From: Thermoplasmata archaeon
Lineage (GTDB): Archaea > Thermoplasmatota > Thermoplasmata > Thermoplasmatales > Thermoplasmataceae
Direction: 5' to 3'
DNA length: 6,364 nt
NCBI GenBank assembly: GCA_021793945.1
Contig: JAJYRT010000107.1
Location: 1 to 6,364, forward strand
The number at the start of each line of letters is the position of its first letter. The first letter of the stretch is position 1. Position numbers and translations under genes: made by a program. The notes below the pieces were generated by a model that was given only the letters and a program-made list of their open reading frames with translations, was not told where the DNA came from and ran no database searches. Shown in pieces: positions 1 through 4,558 of this stretch.

Positions 1-78
1 CAGAGCCAGAAGCAGTTTCCTTTTCCGTATTATTTTCATGTCTTTCTTTGCTATCAACCAGGATTTCCAAAATCTCAC
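1..78 (-). CDS. ABC-2 type transporter membrane subunit, N-terminal fragment (runs off the window)
   Basis: Reading leftward from a GTG at 78, 26 codons are open to the window edge. The peptide starts MRFWKSWLIAKKDMKIIRKR and continues into leucines. A W..A.KD segment with a basic stretch before the first hydrophobic segment is typical of the cytoplasmic N-terminus of ABC-2 family permeases (inference from family knowledge). The GTG start is supported by AAGGAG at 91-86, 7 nt upstream, which overlaps the last codons of the ATPase gene. Only 4 bp separate the ATPase stop (85-83) from this start, so the two are almost certainly translated from one mRNA. An ATG at 80-78 is followed at once by a stop and is not usable. 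The membrane part itself is outside the window, so the substrate cannot be judged. Confidence 0.72.
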   Translation of the reverse strand, partial: MRFWKSWLIAKKDMKIIRKRKLLLAL

Positions 79-82
79 ATAA

Positions 83-1003
83 TCACTCCTTCACGAGCTT
101 CAGGTAAACTTCTTCGAGGCTGGCACTGGTCTCCTTTACAGACTTAATCTTCCCACCAGCCCCCACAATAGCATTTACAATCTCTGGTGTCTCTTTATCC
201 GGATCTGACATTTCAACAGATAAAGTGTTGTCCAGTGCGTGAACTTCACGCGGCATTCTTGCCCTGACAGCATCCATTATCTTACTGTTCAGTTCTTCCA
301 GCACAAAAGTGGTTCTCCTGCCCCCTATCGCAGCTTCAAGATTTTCAGGGGTGTCAACGGCAATCATCCTTGTATTGAGCACACCAATTCTATCGCAAAT
401 TCTCTGTGCCTCATCTAGATTATGCGTATTGAGGAAAATTGTCCTGTTTTCCTTTTTCAAATCGAGAATTGTGTCTCTGATAACTTTGGATGCTTCCGGG
501 TCCAGGTTGGCAGTTGGTTCATCCATGAAAAGGATTTCGGGCTCATGAACGAGGGCCCTCACAACTGCCACTTTCTGTTTCATTCCTTTTGAAAACGAAG
601 CCACAGGTGCGTCTTTCCGTTCCCACAGGTCAAGCATCTTCATGTATTTCTCAATGTTTTCATGCAATTTTAACTCAGGAAATTCATACATCCTGCCAAA
701 AAACTCCAGATTTTCATATGCACTAAGTGATTCATACAGGCCAACATTATCATGCACTATCCCAATCATTTTCCTTATCTTCATTACATCTTCTTTTTCG
801 GAAATATCGAAGCCGCCAACCGATGCATTTCCCTCTGTCTTTGATATGAGACAGCAAAGCATCCTTACTGTCGTTGTCTTGCCTGCACCGTTAGGTCCGA
901 GCAGTCCAAAAACCTCACCTTTTTGGACTTGAAATGAAAGATGATCTACTGCAGTTGTATTGCCGAATCTCTTTGTTAATCCATCGGCTTTGATCATTAC
1001 CAT
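83..1003 (-). CDS. ABC transporter ATP-binding protein (ABC-2/NatA-DrrA type exporter ATPase)
   Basis: This 306-residue protein hydrolyses ATP to drive a two-gene ABC-2 exporter, with the permease gene immediately downstream. Visible motifs are Walker A GPNGAGKT (residues 36-43), signature FSKGMKQK (137-144), Walker B ILFMDEP (157-163), D-loop ANLDP (165-169) and H-switch His194 in NTHNLDEA. The C-terminal ~80 residues end in SLEEVYLKLVKE, the usual tail of NatA/DrrA-like ATPases. The Q-loop position reads IGIVHDNVGLYE, so the usual Gln is replaced by His84 or Asp85. The start is M1 at 1003; a second Met lies two codons on (997). A TATA-like TTATAAAT at 1030-1023 is about 25 nt upstream of the ATG, so the mRNA is probably leaderless. 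Function as an exporter ATPase is secure; the cargo (drug, lipid, ion or peptide) is unknown. Confidence 0.95.
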   Translation of the reverse strand: MVMIKADGLTKRFGNTTAVDHLSFQVQKGEVFGLLGPNGAGKTTTVRMLCCLISKTEGNASVGGFDISEKEDVMKIRKMIGIVHDNVGLYESLSAYENLEFFGRMYEFPELKLHENIEKYMKMLDLWERKDAPVASFSKGMKQKVAVVRALVHEPEILFMDEPTANLDPEASKVIRDTILDLKKENRTIFLNTHNLDEAQRICDRIGVLNTRMIAVDTPENLEAAIGGRRTTFVLEELNSKIMDAVRARMPREVHALDNTLSVEMSDPDKETPEIVNAIVGAGGKIKSVKETSASLEEVYLKLVKE

Positions 1004-1022
1004 GAATTGTTCACTTCTTCTG

Positions 1023-1030
1023 ATTTATAA
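1023..1030 (-). promoter_or_regulatory. TATA box of the ABC exporter operon
   Basis: On the minus strand this reads TTATAAAT. Its centre is about 23 nt upstream of the ATG at 1003, the usual distance from an archaeal TATA box to the transcription start, so transcription probably begins at or next to the start codon (leaderless). This is inference from position and sequence only. Confidence 0.5.
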
Positions 1031-1075
1031 TCTGGTACAGAATAGATGTTTTGATGAGACTGAAAATCATTTATG

Positions 1076-1164
1076 ACATCTTCTACATCTTATTCATTGT
1101 TTTACAAAATACAAAAATCCACTTGAAAGCCATAATGCAGATTCACTGAAAAAACATAAGATGT
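1076..1164. repeat. ACATCTT direct repeats and 9-bp inverted repeat in the divergent intergenic region
   Basis: ACATCTT occurs at 1076-1082 and again at 1085-1091 (period 9). The longer form ACATCTTAT (1085-1093) has a perfect inverted partner ATAAGATGT at 1156-1164, 62 nt away. The inverted partner sits about 20 nt upstream of the presumed peroxiredoxin TATA region. The layout could be paired binding sites for a regulator of the divergent ABC and peroxiredoxin genes. The spacer is too long for a simple hairpin, and chance in AT-rich DNA is possible. Confidence 0.3.
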
Positions 1165-1182
1165 GTGACGTGTATTCAGACC

Positions 1183-1193
1183 ATTAATACTTA
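1183..1193 (+). promoter_or_regulatory. Possible TATA element of the peroxiredoxin gene
   Basis: ATTAATACTTA is the best AT-rich TATA-like run upstream of the peroxiredoxin start. It would put transcription initiation near 1210-1215 and leave a leader of about 30 nt. A weak ribosome site GGTAAG (1234-1239) precedes the ATG at 1242. The match to a canonical TATA box is poor, so confidence is low. Confidence 0.3.
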
Positions 1194-1241
1194 ATGAGAA
1201 TAGATTTCTTCTCCTTATTTCTTTCTGCAGTGTGGTAAGAA

Positions 1242-1940
1242 ATGGAACAAGGTAGTTTTCCGTTGATTGGAGAAAAATTTCCTGAGATAAAAGTGGAAAC
1301 GACTCATGGAATGATAGACCTGCCAGCCAGCTACAAAGGGAAATGGTTTATGCTCTTCAGCCACCCTGGAGATTTCACCCCCGTATGCACAACCGAGTTT
1401 TTTTCTTTTGCCAAGAGAATAGAGGATTTCAGGAAGCTTAACACTGAACTGATAGGGCTTTCAGTGGACAGTACCATAAGCCATATAGAGTGGGTGAACT
1501 GGATAGAGGAGAACCTGAAAATGAAAATACCGTTCCCTGTCATTGGTGATCCAATGGGACGGGTTGCCACAAGAATGGGCATGCTTCATCCTCAGTCCTC
1601 TGCTGCAACCGTTAGGGCAGTTTTCATTGTTGATCCGAACTCCGTGGTCAGGCTCATTATGTACTACCCACTTGAAATCGGGAGAAATGTCAATGAACTC
1701 CTAAGAGCGATAAAAGCACTGCAGATGACAGATAAGTACAAGGCCGCAATGCCTGCAAACTGGCCTGTTAATGAGATCATGGGTGACAAGGTTATCAACC
1801 CTCCCCCAAAAACCGTTGAGAGTTCAAAGGAAAGGCTGAAAGAATTCAAGGGGTATTCATGGTGGCTGACCCACAAGGAAATTCCGGAAAATGAAGTGAA
1901 GGAAGCAAAGGAAATTTCCAAGGTTGGAAAATCAGACTGA
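1242..1940 (+). CDS. Peroxiredoxin, archaeal Prx6-like/1-Cys type thioredoxin-fold peroxidase
   Basis: This 232-residue cytoplasmic peroxidase is expected to reduce hydrogen peroxide and organic hydroperoxides. The N-terminal AhpC/TSA thioredoxin-fold domain carries the active-site block [14 protein letters not shown], with Pro42, Thr46 and peroxidatic Cys49. Arg125 ([10 protein letters not shown]) fits the conserved catalytic Arg, and a second Arg at 148 lies in YYPLEIGRN. The C-terminal extension (about 155-232) has NWPVNE and [10 protein letters not shown], typical of the long archaeal Prx6-like group that forms ring decamers. Family members such as the Aeropyrum enzyme have two further Cys in this tail; here Cys49 is the only cysteine, and the WWFC position reads WWLT. 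Reduction must therefore come from an external thiol or protein partner (inference). The gene is single, divergent from the ABC operon, and followed by a hairpin-T7 terminator candidate. Confidence 0.95.
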   Translation: MEQGSFPLIGEKFPEIKVETTHGMIDLPASYKGKWFMLFSHPGDFTPVCTTEFFSFAKRIEDFRKLNTELIGLSVDSTISHIEWVNWIEENLKMKIPFPVIGDPMGRVATRMGMLHPQSSAATVRAVFIVDPNSVVRLIMYYPLEIGRNVNELLRAIKALQMTDKYKAAMPANWPVNEIMGDKVINPPPKTVESSKERLKEFKGYSWWLTHKEIPENEVKEAKEISKVGKSD

Positions 1941-2045
1941 ATTTCACCAAATGGAACCTGCAGAGTGTCCGCAATTCCATTCCCATAATTTTACTGCCAT
2001 TAACGCCTCATGGATATTATTAACAATCTGCAGGAAGAATGGGGG

Positions 2046-2078
2046 CTATGTCCATCGGTCCTGACATAGGCTTTTTTT
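2046..2078 (+). terminator. Hairpin plus T7 tract, likely peroxiredoxin terminator
   Basis: CTATGTC (2046-2052) pairs with GACATAG (2063-2069) as a perfect 7-bp stem around a 10-nt loop. GC and then seven Ts (2072-2078) follow. It lies about 105 nt after the peroxiredoxin stop. Archaeal termination mainly needs the T-tract; the hairpin is an extra feature resembling a bacterial intrinsic terminator. Confidence 0.5.
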
Positions 2079-2299
2079 ATCGTCAAATTAGAATTTCCGG
2101 TAATTTGTTCTTACGGGAAAATTCATCGGCTCAGAAGACCATAAAGAAATATGAACGTTCCAACGGCCAAGGGTATGAAGAAATTCGGGTGGAACCCACG
2201 GATATAAAACAGGATTGCACTTAGCGCCCAGAATATTATCCCCATTAACATGAACCGGAATTTCATATTTCTACTACTTTGAATGTTTCAGCAAACAGA

Positions 2300-2322
2300 T
2301 CCGGAAGTCTCACTGTTCCGGG
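2300..2322. repeat. GC-rich hairpin
   Basis: CCGGAA (2301-2306) and TTCCGG (2316-2321) form a perfect 6-bp stem, extended by a T-G pair at 2300/2322, around a 9-nt loop. It lies in the gene-poor stretch, about 100 nt before the tRNA-derived repeat. No T-tract follows directly. Role unknown; it could be part of a small RNA or a protein site. Confidence 0.3.
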
Positions 2323-2354
2323 GACCAGGATGTGATGCCAATTTATGAAGTGTG

Positions 2355-2374
2355 AGTTTCTATAAACTATTTTT
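2355..2374 (+). terminator. Weak stem with T-tract
   Basis: AGTTT (2355-2359) pairs with AAACT (2364-2368) around a 4-nt loop and is followed by five Ts (2370-2374). The stem is short and AT-rich, and no gene ends nearby on the plus strand, so this is only a possible termination signal. Confidence 0.2.
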
Positions 2375-2466
2375 CATGCAGGTTTAAACGAAGTCGTTCA
2401 GTACCATCTTTCAGCATTCAATTCTCAAGACAGGACACTTTCCTCTCAATCATCCAATTTCAGCAC

Positions 2467-2478
2467 TTTTAATATATT
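2467..2478 (+). promoter_or_regulatory. TATA box of the truncated tRNA-Leu copy
   Basis: TTTTAATATATT is identical to the promoter element of the intact tRNA-Leu gene and stands at the same distance from the tRNA-like start. The 47 nt upstream are also identical to the intact copy. Transcription from here would run to the right, towards the 3' end of the oppositely oriented vapC. Activity is inferred only. Confidence 0.5.
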
Positions 2479-2501
2479 CCCGGAGCAAAAACCGATTAAT
2501 T

Positions 2502-2533
2502 GCTAGGGTAACAAAGCCTGGCCAACTGTGCAG
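2502..2533 (+). pseudogene. Truncated tRNA-Leu(UAA), 5' half only
   Basis: These 32 nt match positions 1-32 of the tRNA-Leu at 4460, except for one substitution at tRNA position 3 (G to T). The acceptor 5' strand and D-arm are complete, and the copy ends after three bases of the anticodon stem. No anticodon loop, variable arm, T-arm or acceptor 3' strand follows, so it cannot fold as a tRNA. It keeps the upstream promoter. It could be an integration scar, a duplication remnant or the 5' end of a small RNA. No matching 3' half that would make it a split tRNA was found in the window. Confidence 0.85.
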
Positions 2534-2598
2534 TAACTAATATGCAACATAACAAATGAGAATTATGATTTTATAGAAGGCTTATTGATATGAATGCT

Positions 2599-3003
2599 TT
2601 AGAGATCCACCCATCTCCTCTTTATTCCCGGAACTTTGTCAAAATCGTTGTCTTCGCTGAGCAGTTCGGCAACAGCTGCCCGCTTCATGGAAGAGGCTAT
2701 TAATGCGTCACTGGGTTTTGAGCAGTAATTTATCAATTCCTTCATCACATGATAATCATTTTCCTCAAGTGGTAGGATGGAAGTAAACGGGATTATCATA
2801 GAATCGATAAACTCCAGAGTCACTTCAACCGGAATGGAATATTTCTTCTTTGAAACGTAAACTAACTCGTCAAGAACAATAATGTTTGTGAAGGTTCTGT
2901 TATTGGAAAGTTCATCTTCGTAATGCCCTATGAACCTGTCTAAGAATTTGCCTGGTGTATTCATGTATATGAAAAAGTTTGTGTCGATAAACACTCCGGT
3001 CAA
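2599..3003 (-). CDS. vapC: VapC toxin, PIN-domain ribonuclease
   Basis: This 134-residue PIN-domain protein is predicted to be the Mg2+-dependent RNase toxin of a VapBC pair; VapC proteins studied elsewhere often cut tRNAs or rRNA. The acidic active-site set is visible: Asp7 in FIDTN, Glu46 in LDELVYV, Asp99 in KPSDALIA, and the C-terminal SEDNDFDKVPGIKR with Asp118, Asp120 and Asp122. Length is normal for the family and all catalytic residues are present, so the toxin looks intact. The start is TTG at 3003; its TTGA overlaps the antitoxin stop by 4 bp, with a strong GGAGG (3015-3011) 7 nt upstream. An ATG at 3010 is in another frame. Translational coupling to vapB is expected. The gene ends 65 bp from the truncated tRNA-Leu copy, which is transcribed towards it. 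Confidence 0.95.
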   Translation of the reverse strand: MTGVFIDTNFFIYMNTPGKFLDRFIGHYEDELSNNRTFTNIIVLDELVYVSKKKYSIPVEVTLEFIDSMIIPFTSILPLEENDYHVMKELINYCSKPSDALIASSMKRAAVAELLSEDNDFDKVPGIKRRWVDL

Positions 3004-3260
3004 AATTCATCCTCCAACGAGTATTCTTTTGCTTCACCCGGTAATGGAGCCTTGGCATCTTTCAACGAGAGTACAGCTTCTTTGTGCTTCTTAGCGATCT
3101 TCTCAAATAGAGCCTTATCGAATTTTTTAGAAGGTTTAAGTGTAATACCATCGTTTACACTCACTGTCAGAACATCCCCTTCTTCAATCCCAACCGCATC
3201 CCTCAGCGCCTTAGGAAGAATCACGTACCCTTTTTTCCCGACTTTTAATTTTAGCGACAA
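3000..3260 (-). CDS. vapB: VapB antitoxin, AbrB/SpoVT swapped-hairpin DNA-binding protein
   Basis: This 86-residue protein is predicted to neutralise VapC and repress its own operon. Residues 1-45 form an AbrB-type swapped-hairpin domain, with KVGKKGYVILPKALRDAVGIEEGD as the core (residues 6-29). The basic/helical middle (46-70) and acidic tail PLPGEAKEYSLEDEF resemble the toxin-binding C-termini of archaeal VapB proteins. The only reasonable start is TTG at 3260, because an in-frame TAG lies five codons upstream; GAGG at 3273-3270 may be its ribosome site. The stop overlaps the vapC start by 4 bp. A palindrome at 3273-3287, between a TATA-like element and the start, is a good candidate operator. 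Both genes of the pair start with TTG. Confidence 0.92.
   Translation of the reverse strand: MSLKLKVGKKGYVILPKALRDAVGIEEGDVLTVSVNDGITLKPSKKFDKALFEKIAKKHKEAVLSLKDAKAPLPGEAKEYSLEDEF
3011..3015 (-). promoter_or_regulatory. Ribosome binding site of vapC
   Basis: GGAGG on the minus strand, inside the last codons of vapB and 7 nt upstream of the TTG at 3003. It decides the non-ATG start of vapC, as no in-frame ATG lies nearby. Confidence 0.75.
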
Positions 3261-3272
3261 ACTGGCCCGCCT

Positions 3273-3287
3273 CTAGTAAAACTAGTT
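3273..3287. promoter_or_regulatory. Palindromic candidate operator of vapBC
   Basis: CTAGT (3273-3277) and ACTAG (3281-3285) form an inverted repeat with a 3-nt centre. It overlaps a perfect 8-bp palindrome AACTAGTT (3280-3287). It lies between the TATA-like element (3290-3301) and the vapB start, where bound VapB/VapBC would block initiation. A further inverted pair AGTTCAAC (3285-3292) / GTTGAACT (3341-3348) brackets the promoter. Autoregulation is typical for VapBC, but this site is inferred. Confidence 0.45.
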
Positions 3288-3289
3288 CA

Positions 3290-3301
3290 ACTATTAATGG
3301 T
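3290..3301 (-). promoter_or_regulatory. Possible TATA element of vapBC
   Basis: On the minus strand an AT-rich ACCATTAATAG-type run lies about 35 nt upstream of the vapB start and would give a leader of about 10 nt. The match is weak. Confidence 0.3.
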
Positions 3302-3673
3302 TTTGCCCCCACCTATCATAACAATATTCTTTCAATTGTTGTTGAACTTCTGGCTGCTTTATTTGGCCCCTCTTATGAAAGTAAGATTTTACTCAATCGA
3401 TAATTAAGCCGTTATTTTTTGGGGGTGGACAAAATATTGATAAGCCCATCTTCATCTCAAGATGCTCTGGAATTACCAAATATTACAATCCTTAGGTTGA
3501 AGTGAACTGGTTAAAGGTAAAGGGTAAAGAATTGAATTGGCTCTTCAAGGTGTCATTGTGTGATTTTTAGCAACCTTCAAGTTGTGCTGCATTCAATACT
3601 TCCGGCATAGTTGGTACCGGCAGAATTATTATATGATTCAAGGGCGTTTAATTCGATAAGTAGGAGCATAGAA
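3302..3673. other. Intergenic region between divergent vapBC and the VOC gene
   Basis: No gene is supported here. The stretch holds a 6-bp hairpin CATCTT/AAGATG at 3447-3464, a T6 run at 3414-3419, and a short tandem GGTAAAG (3516-3522, 3523-3529) preceded by the variant GGTTAAA (3509-3515). CCGGCA occurs twice (3602-3607 and 3618-3623) just before the VOC TATA box. A 24-codon open frame around 3496-3570 (+) has no recognisable product. Confidence 0.45.
3627..3634 (+). promoter_or_regulatory. TATA box of the VOC gene
   Basis: TTATTATA at 3627-3634 would direct initiation near 3655. That leaves a leader of about 20 nt containing the ribosome site TAGGAG (3661-3666), 7 nt before the ATG at 3674. 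The fit of TATA, start and ribosome site supports the shorter reading of the gene. Confidence 0.5.
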
Positions 3674-4066
3674 ATGGATGGGATAGGGCACATTACAATA
3701 CTGGTCAGAGATTATGATGAAGCTTTGGACTTTTACACTAGAAAGCTTGGATTCCATAAAATCAGAGACGATAAGTTTGGGGAAAACTTTCGCTGGGTTT
3801 CAGTTGCACCTAAAGAGGACTGCGAAACATTACTTGTGTTTGTGAAGGCTGATACCACCGAGAAGATAAAAGCAATTGGTAAACAGTCTCCAGATCATGT
3901 CCTGATTACAGTTGACACCAGCGACATCGACAACGGCTATAGTGAAATGAAGAAACGTGGCGTTAAGTTTCGTGGTGAACCAGAGAGCGTTATGTGGGGA
4001 AAGGAAGTAGTTTTCGAAGACCTGTATGGAAACCTGTTTGATCTGGTGCAACGGAACAACCTTTGA
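3674..4066 (+). CDS. VOC superfamily protein (glyoxalase/bleomycin-resistance/dioxygenase fold)
   Basis: This 130-residue protein of two beta-alpha-beta-beta-beta modules is likely a metal-binding cytoplasmic enzyme acting as a homodimer. Module 1 starts GHITILVRDYDEALDFYTRKLGF with His6, and module 2 has DHVLITVDTSDID with His75. The end FEDLYGNLFDLVQ matches the family's closing DPxGNxxEL.Q motif, but with Asp123 where a metal-binding Glu is usual. Substrate cannot be told; glyoxalase-like lyase, epimerase, thiol transferase and antibiotic-binding members share this fold. The frame is open upstream to a TTG at 3611, but the ATG at 3674 has TAGGAG 7 nt before it and begins exactly at the fold's first strand, so I choose it. 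It is a single gene inside the tRNA-flanked segment, divergent from vapBC. Confidence 0.88.
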   Translation: MDGIGHITILVRDYDEALDFYTRKLGFHKIRDDKFGENFRWVSVAPKEDCETLLVFVKADTTEKIKAIGKQSPDHVLITVDTSDIDNGYSEMKKRGVKFRGEPESVMWGKEVVFEDLYGNLFDLVQRNNL

Positions 4067-4372
4067 TTCTATTAAAAAACTTAGACATTGCCCCAGAATT
4101 CTGACAATCTGCAGGTCCAACTCGATGAGATCTGGCCCAAAGTTGAATCAATCCTTTTTGCATCATACCTTATATCTACCTATTCATCAGCACTAAATGG
4201 GATTTTTTTGTTGGTATAAATAATAATCCGCAATCGAAATCTAATCCTTTATTTGCAGGATTTGGAAAAAATTATGAAGTTTAAATACACATTGCCTTCC
4301 TGAAATTAAATGAAATCATTAAAAATTATAAACAGGAAACTATCAAAGCTGATTTAACCCTGTATCCTCCCA
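4067..4372. other. Intergenic stretch between the VOC gene and tRNA-Leu
   Basis: I see no gene here. A T7 run at 4203-4209 (+) is a plausible terminator for the VOC gene, without a hairpin. A 43-codon open frame from a TTG at 4088 to 4219 runs through that T-tract, has no ribosome site and no known motif, and is not called. The rest is AT-rich and leads into the conserved tRNA promoter block. Confidence 0.45.
4203..4209 (+). terminator. T7 tract downstream of the VOC gene
   Basis: Seven consecutive Ts about 140 nt after the VOC stop. Archaeal RNA polymerase terminates at such tracts without needing a hairpin. The distance from the gene makes the assignment uncertain. Confidence 0.35.
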
Positions 4373-4491
4373 CATTTAATTCTCAAGACAGGACACTTTC
4401 CTCTCAATCATCCAATTTCAGCACTTTTAATATATTGCCGAGTTATAAACCGATACATTGCGAGGGTAACAAAGCCTGGCCAACTGTGCAG
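4373..4491 (+). repeat. Right copy of 119-bp direct repeat (tRNA-Leu promoter plus tRNA 5' half)
   Basis: This is the gapless counterpart of 2415-2533. Here the sequence continues into a complete tRNA-Leu, so this copy is the functional gene. The repeat covers 87 nt upstream of the tRNA and the first 32 nt of the tRNA itself. Confidence 0.9.
4425..4436 (+). promoter_or_regulatory. TATA box of tRNA-Leu
   Basis: TTTTAATATATT, with its centre about 29 nt upstream of tRNA position 1, fits an archaeal promoter that starts a few bases before the mature 5' end. The 47 nt further upstream are conserved in the left copy. Confidence 0.65.
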
Positions 4492-4544
4492 GACTTAAGA
4501 TTCTGTCTCGTAGGAGTTCGTGGGTTCGAATCCCATCCCTCGCA
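4460..4544 (+). tRNA. tRNA-Leu(UAA)
   Basis: This is an 85-nt class II tRNA that folds completely. The acceptor is GCGAGGG/CCCTCGC with discriminator A. The D-stem is ACA/TGT with loop AGCCTGGCCAAC. The anticodon stem is CAGGA/TTCTG with loop CTTAAGA, so the anticodon TAA (4496-4498) reads UUA. The long variable arm is CTC-GTAG-GAG (4507-4516). The T-arm is GTGGG/CCCAT around TTCGAAT (4520-4536), with one G-U pair. No intron and no encoded CCA, as usual in archaea. The long variable arm, UAA anticodon and A73 together identify leucine. Its 5' half and promoter are duplicated at 2415-2533. Confidence 0.96.
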
Positions 4545-4553
4545 TACAATACA

Positions 4554-4558
4554 TTTTT
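4554..4558 (+). terminator. T5 tract ending tRNA-Leu
   Basis: Five Ts begin 10 nt after the tRNA 3' end, inside the inverted repeat CATTTTT-C-AAAAATG (4552-4566). This position is typical for archaeal tRNA termination. Confidence 0.5.

Larger units (their letters stand above)
1941..2414. other. Gene-poor intergenic stretch after the peroxiredoxin
   Basis: I see no convincing gene here. An open frame of 61 codons at 2039-2224 (+) starts inside the terminator-like hairpin at 2046-2069, and its product has no recognisable domain, so I do not call it. The stretch contains the hairpin-T7 signal, a GC-rich hairpin at 2300-2322 and a weak hairpin with T-tract at 2355-2374. It may be decayed coding sequence, but no family could be recognised on either strand. 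Confidence 0.5.
2415..2533 (+). repeat. Left copy of 119-bp direct repeat (tRNA-Leu promoter plus tRNA 5' half)
   Basis: This segment aligns without gaps to 4373-4491, 1958 bp downstream, with 109 of 119 positions identical by eye. Positions 2420-2478 (59 nt, ending in the TATA region) and 2505-2533 (29 nt of tRNA) are identical. Nine of the ten differences fall in the short stretch 2479-2504 between the TATA box and tRNA position 3. Similarity ends abruptly after 2533, inside the anticodon stem. Confidence 0.9.

Noticed and set aside
1051..1063. TGATGA and CTGA close together, suggesting a C/D box guide RNA
   Set aside because: The boxes are only about two bases apart, leaving no room for a guide; no proper C'/D' pair follows.
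1899..1916. 18-nt exact match between the peroxiredoxin gene and the DsrE-family gene (5000-5017)
   Set aside because: Both encode the lysine/glutamate-rich helix KEAKEI with the same codons; chance in coding sequence, not a mobile repeat.
2023..2034. 12-nt ACAATCTGCAGG repeated at 4104-4115
   Set aside because: Flanks do not extend the match and it lies outside the 119-bp repeat in both places; likely chance.
2039..2224. 61-codon plus-strand open frame
   Set aside because: It starts inside the hairpin-T7 terminator, has no recognisable domain and no convincing promoter; coding is not supported.
3611..3673. 21-codon N-terminal extension of the VOC gene from a TTG
   Set aside because: The TATA box and ribosome site lie within this stretch, and the fold begins at the ATG at 3674.
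4088..4219. 43-codon open frame from a TTG downstream of the VOC gene
   Set aside because: No ribosome site, no family motif, and it runs through a T7 terminator-like tract.
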